Part shown: one piece after another, positions 9,259 to 15,504 of the stretch
Numbering within the stretch: position 1 is the first letter of the stretch
How the letters are laid out: each line of letters starts with the position of its first letter
From: AP-15 sp050729795
Lineage (GTDB): Bacteria > Pseudomonadota > Alphaproteobacteria > ATCC43930 > CGMCC-115725
Length of the DNA: 20,655 nucleotides
Assembly: GCA_050729795.1 (NCBI GenBank)
Contig: JBOHME010000078.1
Coordinates: 1 to 20,655 of the forward strand
Direction: 5' to 3'
Program-made: the position numbers and the translations under genes
The notes under the pieces: model-generated
Seen by the model: only the letters and a program-made list of their open reading frames with translations
Databases searched by the model: none
Told to the model about the DNA's origin: nothing

Positions 9259-9399
9259 GTGCTACGCAACGCGGAGCCGATCGACGAGCCGCGGGTCTAT
9301 CGCTGGCTGCGGCGCAAGACGATGAACGAGAGCCGGCGGATCGCTGCGGTGGCCGCCGAGCTGCTCGCTGACGCGACGGGAAATACCCGCGAACCTTAA
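9259..9399 (+). pseudogene. nasT: Relic of a NasT-type ANTAR response regulator (last ~46 codons)
   Basis: From GTG 9259 to TAA 9397-9399 the frame reads EPIDEPRVYRWLRRKTMNES then RRIAAVAAELL. This fits the C-terminal half of an ANTAR RNA-binding domain (the family pattern is roughly AyxxLRxxAMxxxxxixxVAxxLL). The receiver domain and the first ANTAR helix are missing. An in-frame stop at 9223-9225 prevents a longer protein, and the fragment begins just after the cox cluster. In many Proteobacteria nasT or nasR sits directly upstream of nitrate/nitrite assimilation operons, as it would here. The residue match is seen; the family name comes from recalled consensus. Confidence 0.7.
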
Positions 9400-9527
9400 G
9401 ACCCGGTTCGCCGTGCTGAATGCTGCTTGCTATTGCATTGCACAAAATTCGACCGCCGTCGCCCGTAAACCGGGCAGAAGGCCGGCGTGGCCCGGTCGCA
9501 TTCAAAGAACCGTCACTGGTCGCGCGC

Positions 9528-9543
9528 TGGCACGCTCCTTGCT
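9528..9543 (+). promoter_or_regulatory. Sigma-54 (-24/-12) promoter for the nir operon
   Basis: CTGGCACG, four bases, TTGCT matches the sigma-54 consensus TGGCACG-N4-TTGC(A/T) at every core position. GG is at 9529-9530 and GC at 9541-9542, giving the required spacing, with transcription expected near 9554. This fits NtrC-dependent nitrogen control of nitrite assimilation. A TGCAC-containing patch at 9435-9445 might be half of an activator site, but no complete NtrC site is clear. Confidence 0.85.
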
Positions 9544-9566
9544 ATCTCTGGGATGCTTTTCTCGAC

Positions 9567-9650
9567 GCAGCCTTTGGCGGTGACGCGGGAGCGAGGCTGC
9601 CGCAATGGCGGGGCGGTCCTTCGCGGGCCAATGGCCCGACCGGCGCGAAG
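9567..9650 (+). promoter_or_regulatory. Structured 5' leader of the nir operon, candidate NasT-type attenuation target
   Basis: Two hairpins lie between the predicted start site (~9554) and the transporter relic. GCAGCCT (9567-9573) pairs exactly with AGGCTGC (9594-9600). Downstream, CTTCGCG (9619-9625) pairs with CGCGAAG (9644-9650) and encloses CGGGCC-AAT-GGCCCG (9624-9638). ANTAR regulators act on paired hairpins in such leaders to suppress a terminator. I do not see a clean U-run, so whether this leader terminates transcription is uncertain. Confidence 0.5.
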
Positions 9651-9669
9651 CTCGCGGTGAGGCTGTCGC

Positions 9670-9876
9670 ATGAGCAAGCGATTTTTTGTGGTGGGTCATC
9701 TGCCGATGCTGTTTGCCGCGTTTTCCTGTTTCGGTCCGGGCTCGATGGTCTGGGTGCTGCTCGGGCTGCTCGCCGACCCTGGCGCCATCAAGCGGCGCTC
9801 TCGCGCTGATTGGGCTCAAGGCGACGCTGGTGCTAGCGCACGCATCTGCCACCTGATCAAGGGATCTGCCACGTGA
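9670..9876 (+). pseudogene. N-terminal relic of a NarK/NasA-type MFS nitrate/nitrite transporter
   Basis: An ATG at 9670 opens a frame whose first ~38 residues, GHLPMLFAAFSCFGPGSMVW then VLLGLL, resemble the N-terminus and first membrane segment of proteobacterial NarK/NasA transporters (GHWPTLLAAFLYFDxSFMVWVLLGPLG-like, from recalled consensus). After about residue 40 the similarity stops. The remaining 28 residues are polar and lead to a stop in the repeat just before nirB. An intact NarK would be more than 400 residues. The short product could still be translated, but it is not a transporter. Confidence 0.65.
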
Positions 9877-9883
9877 TCAGGGG
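9844..9883 (+). repeat. Two-copy 20-bp tandem repeat in front of nirB
   Basis: Two adjacent copies at 9844-9863 and 9864-9883 begin ATCTGCCAC and differ at only 2 of 20 positions. Each contains the palindrome TGATCA. The second copy ends in AGGGG and supplies the nirB ribosome binding site. The repeat lies where the transporter relic ends, so it may be a rearrangement scar. Confidence 0.85.
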
Positions 9884-9892
9884 AATTTGTTG

Positions 9893-12355
9893 ATGAAGAC
9901 CGAAACCCGAAACCGGGAGCGGCTGGTGGTTGTCGGCAACGGCATGGCGGCGATGCGGACTGTGGAGGAGCTCCGGGCCCGGGCTCCCCAGCGCTATGCG
10001 ATCACCGTGGTCGGCGCCGAGCCACATCCCAATTACAACCGGATTTTACTGTCCTCGGTGCTGGCCGGCGAGAAGACGCTCGACGACATCGTGATCAACC
10101 CGCGCGACTGGTATGCCGAACGCGGCATCACGCTGTTGACCGGCGCCGCGGTGACCGCGATCGACCGCACCGAGAAGAACGTGACGCTCGCCGACGCAGG
10201 TCCAATCCTCTACGACAAGCTGCTATTGGCGACCGGCTCCCGGCCGCTGGCCCCACCGATCCCGGGTCTTGGCCTGCCAGGCGTTTGCGCGTTTCGCGAT
10301 ATCGCCGATGTCGAGACGATGATCACCGCCGCCCGCACCAGGCGACGTGCCGTGGTGATCGGCGGCGGGCTGCTCGGTCTCGAAGCCGCCTGGGGGTTGA
10401 AGCGGCGCGGCATGTCGGTCGCGGTCGTTCATCTGATGCCGAGCCTGCTGGAGCGCCAGCTCGACCTCGCCGCCGGCGAATTGCTGCTGCGCGATCTTGA
10501 TGCCCGCGGCATCGCTTTTTTCACCAATGGCCAGACCGAGGAGATTCTCGGCACCGAGCATGCCGAGGCGGTATTGCTGGCGGATGGCCGTGAGATCCCG
10601 GCCGATCTCGTCGTGCTGGCGATCGGCATTCGTCCGAACATCGAGCTGGCACGCAAGGCCGATCTCGCGATCAACCGCGGCATCAGGGTCGGCGACGACA
10701 TGCGCACCAGCGACGCCGACATCTACGCGGTCGGCGAGTGCATCGAGCACAACGGCCAGGTTTTCGGGCTGGTGGCGCCGATCTGGGAGCAGGCCAAGGT
10801 GTGCGCCGCGCGTCTCGCCGGCGACGCGAACGCTGCTTATGTGCCGCCACCGCTGTTCACGAGCCTCAAGATCACCGGTATCGACGTGTTTTCGGCGGGC
10901 GCGCTTGCCGCCGCCGACGAGGCCGATGACGAAATCACGCTGCACGACGCCAAGCGCGGTGTGTACAAGAAGGTGATCCTGCGCCAGAACCGGGTCGTCG
11001 GCAGTGTCCTCTATGGTGCCGTCGGCGACGGACCCTGGTACGTGCAGCTGATGCGCGAAGGGACCGATGTCAGCCGCTTTCGCGATCAGCTCGTGTTCGG
11101 CCGCAGCTTTGCCGAAGCGGCCGGTGCTGCGCTGCCGCGCACCGACATCGCGGCGATCGCCGACAGCGAGCAGATCTGCGGCTGCAACGGAGTCTCGAAG
11201 GGCGCCATCTGCATGGCGATCCGCGACAAGGGGCTGGCCACGCTCGCTGCGGTGCGCGCCCATACCAAGGCTTCGGCGTCGTGCGGCCAGTGCACCCATA
11301 TGGTCGAGGCGATCCTCGCATATCTCGGCGTCGGCGTCGGCGCCGCGGCCGCCCGCACAGACCCGGCGATCTGCCCATGCACCGAGCTTGGCCACGACGC
11401 GGTGCGCCACGCGATCCTGGCGCAGCGGCTCGAAACGATCGCCCAAATCCGCGACACGCTCGGCTGGAAGACGCCCGATGGCTGCCAGAAATGCCGCCCG
11501 GCGCTGAATTACTACCTGTTGTGTGCCTGGCCCGAAACCTATCGCGACGATCCGCAATCACGCTTTGTCAATGAGCGGGTGCACGCAAACATCCAGAAGG
11601 ACGGCACGTTTTCGGTCGTGCCGCGGATGTGGGGTGGGCTGACCACCCCGGCGGAGCTGCGCGCGATCGCCGACACCGCGGAAAAATATGCGATCCCGAC
11701 AGTCAAGGTCACCGGCGGTCAGCGCATCGATCTGCTCGGCGTCAAAAAAGAGCAATTGCCGGCGGTCTGGGGCGAGCTCAACCGGGCCGGCCTCGTTTCC
11801 GGTCATGCCTATGCCAAGGGGTTGCGCACGGTCAAAACCTGCGTCGGCAGCGAATGGTGCCGGTTCGGGACCCGGGATTCGACCGGGCTCGGGGTCAAGA
11901 TCGAGAAGATGTGCTGGGGCTCGTGGACGCCACATAAAGTCAAGCTCGCGGTCTCCGGCTGTCCGCGCAACTGCGCCGAGGCGACGATCAAGGATATCGG
12001 GATCGTCTGCGTCGAAGCCGGCTACGATCTCGTGGTCGGCGGCAATGGCGGGGTCGAGGTCCGCGTTACCGATCATCTCGTGCGCCTCGCCAGTGAGGAG
12101 GCGGTGCTCGAGCACATCGGCGCCTTTCTGCAGCTCTATCGCGAGGAGGCGCGGTATCTCGAACGGACCGCACCCTGGATCGCCCGCATCGGCATCGGCT
12201 ATATGAGGGAGCGCGTCGTCGCCGATGCCGAAGGCCGGCGGGCGCTCTATCGCCGCTTTTTGATCTCGCAGCGCGTGGCGCAGCGCGACCCTTGGGCGCA
12301 GCGAGCGCAAGGCTTTGCCGGTCACGAATACCGCGCCTTGGCCGAGATGGGTTGA
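9893..12355 (+). CDS. nirB: Assimilatory NAD(P)H nitrite reductase, large subunit
   Basis: An 820-residue protein of normal NirB length. Order of domains: an FAD Rossmann motif VVVGNGMAAMR (about 12-22), a second NAD(P)H Rossmann motif GGGLLGLEAA (157-166), and a BFD-like 2Fe-2S domain with C429, C431, C464 and C467. The C-terminal siroheme/4Fe-4S reductase has C650-X5-C656 and C690-X3-C694 (CVGSEWC and SGCPRNC). It reduces nitrite to ammonium in six electron steps in the cytoplasm. The ATG at 9893 is preferred over the TTGs at 9887 and 9890, with AGGGGA about 8-13 bases upstream. nirD follows after 4 bp. Expression is probably from the sigma-54 promoter at 9528. All cluster ligands are intact. 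Confidence 0.96.
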   Translation: MKTETRNRERLVVVGNGMAAMRTVEELRARAPQRYAITVVGAEPHPNYNRILLSSVLAGEKTLDDIVINPRDWYAERGITLLTGAAVTAIDRTEKNVTLADAGPILYDKLLLATGSRPLAPPIPGLGLPGVCAFRDIADVETMITAARTRRRAVVIGGGLLGLEAAWGLKRRGMSVAVVHLMPSLLERQLDLAAGELLLRDLDARGIAFFTNGQTEEILGTEHAEAVLLADGREIPADLVVLAIGIRPNIELARKADLAINRGIRVGDDMRTSDADIYAVGECIEHNGQVFGLVAPIWEQAKVCAARLAGDANAAYVPPPLFTSLKITGIDVFSAGALAAADEADDEITLHDAKRGVYKKVILRQNRVVGSVLYGAVGDGPWYVQLMREGTDVSRFRDQLVFGRSFAEAAGAALPRTDIAAIADSEQICGCNGVSKGAICMAIRDKGLATLAAVRAHTKASASCGQCTHMVEAILAYLGVGVGAAAARTDPAICPCTELGHDAVRHAILAQRLETIAQIRDTLGWKTPDGCQKCRPALNYYLLCAWPETYRDDPQSRFVNERVHANIQKDGTFSVVPRMWGGLTTPAELRAIADTAEKYAIPTVKVTGGQRIDLLGVKKEQLPAVWGELNRAGLVSGHAYAKGLRTVKTCVGSEWCRFGTRDSTGLGVKIEKMCWGSWTPHKVKLAVSGCPRNCAEATIKDIGIVCVEAGYDLVVGGNGGVEVRVTDHLVRLASEEAVLEHIGAFLQLYREEARYLERTAPWIARIGIGYMRERVVADAEGRRALYRRFLISQRVAQRDPWAQRAQGFAGHEYRALAEMG

Positions 12356-12359
12356 GCCG

Positions 12360-12722
12360 ATGGCGAACCGGCGCTGGATCGAGATCGGCCGTCTCGACGA
12401 CATTCCACGCCGCGGCGCGCGCCGCGTGCTGCTGCCCTCGGGACCACCGGCGATCGCGGTGTTCCGCACCGCCGACGACATCGTCTTTGCGCTGATCGAC
12501 CGCTGCCCGCATCGTGGCGGACCGCTCTCGGAGGGGATCGTGCAGGGCGATGCCGTCGCCTGTCCGCTGCATGGCTGGGTCATCGCGCTCGACAGCGGAC
12601 AGGCCGAGGCGCCGGACGAAGGCTGCGTGGCCAGCATCGCCGTCCGGCTCATCGGAGACCGGATCCGCCTGTCGGCAGCCGCGCTCGACACGATCGCGCG
12701 GCGGCACCAGGGCATCAGCTGA
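12360..12722 (+). CDS. nirD: Nitrite reductase small subunit, Rieske-type
   Basis: A 120-residue Rieske 2Fe-2S protein. Both ligand boxes are present: CPH (C49, H51; RCPHRGG) and CPLH (C68, H71; CPLHGW). NirD accompanies NirB in assimilatory nitrite reduction. The frame is open into nirB, but the ATG at 12360, four bases after the nirB stop, is the sensible start. AGATGGG about 10 bases upstream is a weak SD, so translation is probably coupled to nirB. The spacing between the ligand boxes (16 residues) is normal. Confidence 0.94.
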   Translation: MANRRWIEIGRLDDIPRRGARRVLLPSGPPAIAVFRTADDIVFALIDRCPHRGGPLSEGIVQGDAVACPLHGWVIALDSGQAEAPDEGCVASIAVRLIGDRIRLSAAALDTIARRHQGIS

Positions 12723-12728
12723 CGAGCT

Positions 12729-13700
12729 ATGGCCGAGATCGGCGCAGCATTGCACGCTCTCACCAGCTGCGGCTCGCGCGCTGGCACCAATTGCGGCTCG
12801 CGCATTCCAGAGCTGAGGGCTACCCTGCGCGAGGCCGTCGCGCTGGCGGCGCTCGGATCGGACGCGGTGAGCGACGACAACGGGAGAGGAAGCCCGCTCC
12901 TCGGCAAATGCGTGGCGCTGCCGGAGACCCGCGAGGCGGCGCGGCTTGCGCAAATGCTCGAGGCGGAAGGGGCAACGACGCTGAGCTGTCCGCTGGTGGC
13001 GATCGTCGATGCGCCGGATCCGACACCGCTCGTCGCCTGGCTGCGACGCTTTATCGAAGCACAGTTTGACGATCTCGTGCTGCTGACCGGGGATGGCGTG
13101 CGGCATCTGCATGCGCTTGCGCGCGGACGGGGCCTGGAGCAGGGCTTTCTCGACGCTCTCTCGGCCACCCGCAAGATCACCCGCGGACCAAAGCCGGTGC
13201 GGGCCTTGCGGGCGCTCGGGCTGGCGCCCGATCTGCGGGCGCAGGAGCCGACCACCGAAGGCGTGATCGCCAGCCTGTCGCACGAAGAGCTGAGCGGCCG
13301 CCGGGTTGGGGTGCAGCTCTATCCGGGTGCCACGAGCAACCGGCTTGTCGATTTCCTGCGCGGCGCCGGGGCGGTGCCCGACCCGGTGGTGCCTTATGCC
13401 TATGCCTCGCAGGCGGATGATGACAGGGTCGCGGCGCTGATCGCGCGGATGGCAGCCGGCACGGTCGATGTGATCGCCTTTACCAGCGCGCCGCAGGTCC
13501 GGCGACTGTTTTCCGTGGCGGCGACGCTGCACCGCGAGAACCAGCTGCAAGCGGGCCTGGCGCACACGGTTGTCGCCGCGGTCGGCCCGGTCGTGAGTGC
13601 AGCGCTCGAAGAGCGTGGTATCACCGCCGCGATCATGCCCGCCGGCAGCTACTTTATGAAACCGCTGGTCCGCGCGATCGTCACCGCGCTTGCCGGTTAG
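12729..13700 (+). CDS. hemD: Uroporphyrinogen-III synthase family protein
   Basis: A 323-residue protein. From about residue 58 (LLGKCVALPETREAARLAQM) it follows the two-lobed HemD fold (PF02602), with LVLLTGDGVRHL in the first half and DVIAFTSAPQVRRLF in the second. It would close hydroxymethylbilane to uroporphyrinogen III, the precursor of siroheme. That fits its place 6 bp after nirD in an operon for a sirohaem enzyme. No SUMT/CysG gene is adjacent. The first ~57 residues are a poorly structured extension with a CGSR repeat (12-bp direct repeat at 12768-12779 and 12792-12803). The true start could therefore be the in-frame GTG at 12867. The ATG at 12729 has no clear SD but is close enough for coupling. 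Confidence 0.82.
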   Translation: MAEIGAALHALTSCGSRAGTNCGSRIPELRATLREAVALAALGSDAVSDDNGRGSPLLGKCVALPETREAARLAQMLEAEGATTLSCPLVAIVDAPDPTPLVAWLRRFIEAQFDDLVLLTGDGVRHLHALARGRGLEQGFLDALSATRKITRGPKPVRALRALGLAPDLRAQEPTTEGVIASLSHEELSGRRVGVQLYPGATSNRLVDFLRGAGAVPDPVVPYAYASQADDDRVAALIARMAAGTVDVIAFTSAPQVRRLFSVAATLHRENQLQAGLAHTVVAAVGPVVSAALEERGITAAIMPAGSYFMKPLVRAIVTALAG

Positions 13701-13776
13701 TTAGCGCCGCGTTTTGCCGTGCTGGCACCGCTGCGCGAGGATCCGCGGTTTATCGTTATGCCCCCGCATTTAGCTC

Positions 13777-13805
13777 TTGCCTCGGTGCGACCGGGCCGCT
13801 AGCGT
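13777..13805 (+). promoter_or_regulatory. Candidate housekeeping promoter for the DAHP synthase leader
   Basis: TTGCCT (13777-13782), preceded by C, and TAGCGT (13800-13805), preceded by C, are 17 bp apart. This resembles the alphaproteobacterial CTTGAC-N17-CTATAT pattern. The expected start site (~13811-13813) coincides with the ATG of the leader peptide, so the transcript would be nearly leaderless, as reported for the rhizobial trpL leader. The preceding 13701-13776 stretch holds no gene I can recognise. Confidence 0.5.
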
Positions 13806-13812
13806 GCGAATT

Positions 13813-13887
13813 ATGGTTATAGCTGCCATACCCGGCACCCGCCCGTTCACGCGATTTTGGCACCGCCGGTACATGATGGCGGCCTAG
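13813..13887 (+). CDS. 24-residue leader peptide rich in aromatic codons, upstream of DAHP synthase
   Basis: An ATG-to-TAG ORF of 24 codons contains PFTRFWHRRY at residues 11-20. That is two Phe, one Trp and one Tyr within nine codons, all three end products of the pathway begun by DAHP synthase. The first half is MVIAAIPGTR. No SD precedes it, and the predicted transcript starts at or near the ATG. The aromatic codons overlap the first arm of a set of competing hairpins (see 13863-13940). The expected role is to sense charged aromatic tRNAs by ribosome stalling, not to make a functional peptide. Confidence 0.7.
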   Translation: MVIAAIPGTRPFTRFWHRRYMMAA

Positions 13888-13940
13888 GATCGCGTCTCTG
13901 CGTTGTTCCCGAAGCCGCCCTACCGAGGCGGCTTTCGTGT
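13863..13940 (+). promoter_or_regulatory. Putative transcription attenuator of the class II DAHP synthase gene
   Basis: Four segments can pair in alternative ways: 1 = CCGCC (13863-13867), 2 = GGCGGC (13878-13883), 3 = GCCGCC (13914-13919), 4 = GGCGGC (13927-13932). 1:2 and 3:4 form together, and 2:3 is the exclusive alternative. The 3:4 hairpin extends to AAGCCGCC/GGCGGCTT (13912-13919/13927-13934) with loop CTACCGA, followed by TCGTGTTTC, a weak U-rich tract. Segment 1 overlaps the His-Arg-Arg codons between the Trp and Tyr codons of the leader peptide. A ribosome stalled at Phe, Trp or Tyr would block segment 1 and favour the 2:3 antiterminator. This is the textbook trp-type layout. Confidence 0.65.
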
Positions 13941-14004
13941 TTCAGGCTTTTCTTGATCCGAACGTCGCCGATCGTGGAGCGGCCTCCAACCCCGGAGGTG
14001 AAGC

Positions 14005-14064
14005 ATGAAACGACCGACCCCTCGCCGCAAGGTGACGCGACAATCAGGAGGTATCGAGAGATGA
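14005..14064 (+). CDS. 19-residue basic mini-ORF translationally coupled to DAHP synthase
   Basis: An ATG at 14005 has a near-ideal SD (GGAGGTGAAGC) directly upstream. The frame runs 19 codons (MKRPTPRRKVTRQSGGIER) to TGA at 14062-14064, overlapping the aroG ATG (14061-14063) as ATGA. The product is strongly basic and matches no family I know. The aroG SD (AGGAGG, 14047-14052) lies inside it. It may simply feed ribosomes to aroG, or it may be a chance ORF. Confidence 0.45.
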   Translation: MKRPTPRRKVTRQSGGIER

Positions 14065-15455
14065 CCGCGACATGGTCTCCGCGGAGCTGGCGCGGCCTGC
14101 CGATCCGGCAGGTGCCGGGCTATGCCGACGAGAGCGGGCTCGCCCGGGTCGAGAAAACGCTGCAGAACTTTCCACCGCTGGTGTTTGCCGGCGAGGCACG
14201 GCGTCTGGAAGAGCGGCTGGCCCAGGTGGCCGGCGGCAAGGCTTTTCTGCTGCAGGGCGGTGATTGCGCCGAGAGCTTTGCGGAATTCCACCCGAACAAC
14301 ATCCGCGACATGTTCAAGGTGCTCCTGCAGATGGCGGTGGTGCTGACCTTTGGCGCCGGCTGCCCGGTGGTCAAGCTTGGCAGGCTCGCCGGCCAGTTCG
14401 CCAAGCCGCGTTCCTCGGACACCGAGACGCGCGATGGCACGACGTTGCCGTCCTATCGCGGTGACATCATCAACAGCCTCGATTTTGACGGCAAGGCGCG
14501 CGAGCCCGATCCGCAGCGCATGATCCAGGCCTACAGCCAGTCGGCGGCGACGCTGAACCTGCTGCGCGCTTTTGCCCAAGGTGGTTATGCCGACCTGCAC
14601 CGGGTGCATGCCTGGAACCTGGATTTTGTCGCCGATTCACCCCAGGGCGAGCGTTACCGCGAGCTCGCCGACCGGCTGACCGAGACGCTCGATTTCATGG
14701 CCGCGTGCGGGCTCGATTCGGAAACCACGCCGCAGATCCGCGAAACCGAGCTGTACACCTCGCACGAAGGGTTGTTCCTCAGCTACGAAGAGGCGCTGAC
14801 GCGGGTCGATTCGACCACTGGCGATTGGTACGACTGCTCGGCCCATCTGGTGTGGATCGGCGACCGCACCCGCCAGCTCGACGGTGCCCATGTCGAATTC
14901 ATGCGCGGGATCAAAAACCCGATCGGCATGAAATGCGGACCGACGCTCGAAACCGACGATCTGCTGCGCCTGATCGACCGGCTCAACCCCGAGAACAAGC
15001 CGGGACGGTTGACGCTCATCACGCGGATGGGCTCCGACAAGGTCGAAGAGAAGCTGCCGCCTTTGCTGCGTGCCCTCAAACGTGAGGGGCGCGAAGTGGT
15101 CTGGTGCATCGATCCGATGCACGGCAATCGGATCACGCTGAGCAATGGTTACAACACGCGCCCGTTCGGCCGCATTCTTGCCGAGGTTCAGGCCGCCTTT
15201 GCAATCCATCAAGCCGAGGGCACTCATGCCGGCGGGATTCATTGCGAGCTGACCGGGCAGGATGTCACCGAGTGCATCGGCGGTGCGCAGGCGATCCGCG
15301 AGGCGGACTTGGCCAACCGCTACCTGACGCATTGCGATCCGCGGCTCAACGCCACCCAGGCGCTCGAGCTCGCCTTCGAGATCGCCGATGCGCTAAAGCG
15401 CGCGCGCCACGGCAACGGCTTTCACGACAGGCCGCTTCTCGCTGCCGTATCCTAA
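14061..15455 (+). CDS. aroG: Class II 3-deoxy-D-arabino-heptulosonate 7-phosphate (DAHP) synthase
   Basis: A 464-residue protein, the normal length for plant/mycobacterial-type (class II) DAHP synthase. It condenses phosphoenolpyruvate with erythrose 4-phosphate at the entry to the shikimate pathway. Seen: LLQGGDCAESF, KPRSS, SPQGERY, HVEFMRGIKNPIGMKCGP and CIDPMHGN. The metal ligands are C69, H354, E396 and D426. Their spacing is nearly that of the M. tuberculosis enzyme (Cys87, His369, Glu411, Asp441). The start ATG at 14061 follows AGGAGG at 8 bases. The open frame runs upstream to 13857, but that part crosses the attenuator hairpins and lacks an SD. Upstream features suggest attenuation control by aromatic amino acids. 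The stop lies inside a 28-bp tandem duplication shared with the next gene. Confidence 0.96.
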   Translation: MTATWSPRSWRGLPIRQVPGYADESGLARVEKTLQNFPPLVFAGEARRLEERLAQVAGGKAFLLQGGDCAESFAEFHPNNIRDMFKVLLQMAVVLTFGAGCPVVKLGRLAGQFAKPRSSDTETRDGTTLPSYRGDIINSLDFDGKAREPDPQRMIQAYSQSAATLNLLRAFAQGGYADLHRVHAWNLDFVADSPQGERYRELADRLTETLDFMAACGLDSETTPQIRETELYTSHEGLFLSYEEALTRVDSTTGDWYDCSAHLVWIGDRTRQLDGAHVEFMRGIKNPIGMKCGPTLETDDLLRLIDRLNPENKPGRLTLITRMGSDKVEEKLPPLLRALKREGREVVWCIDPMHGNRITLSNGYNTRPFGRILAEVQAAFAIHQAEGTHAGGIHCELTGQDVTECIGGAQAIREADLANRYLTHCDPRLNATQALELAFEIADALKRARHGNGFHDRPLLAAVS

Positions 15456-15504
15456 AGCGACGCCGATGGTGGCGGCATCCTAAAGCGACGCCGATGGTGG
15501 CGGC
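15449..15504 (+). repeat. Perfect 28-bp tandem duplication at the aroG/pncB junction
   Basis: Copies at 15449-15476 and 15477-15504 are identical. Each contains the TAA of aroG and an ATGGTGGCGGC start region. Because 28 is not a multiple of three, the ATG of the first copy (15466) is out of frame with pncB. Only the second copy (15494) leads into it. Confidence 0.97.

Noticed and set aside
9420..9809. 129-codon ORF over the nir promoter and leader
   Set aside because: It covers the sigma-54 element and leader hairpins, shows no domain and overlaps the better-supported transporter relic in another frame.
13857..14060. Longer N-terminus for the DAHP synthase
   Set aside because: It crosses the leader-peptide/attenuator hairpins, is unlike class II DAHP synthases and lacks an SD, while AGGAGG precedes the ATG at 14061.
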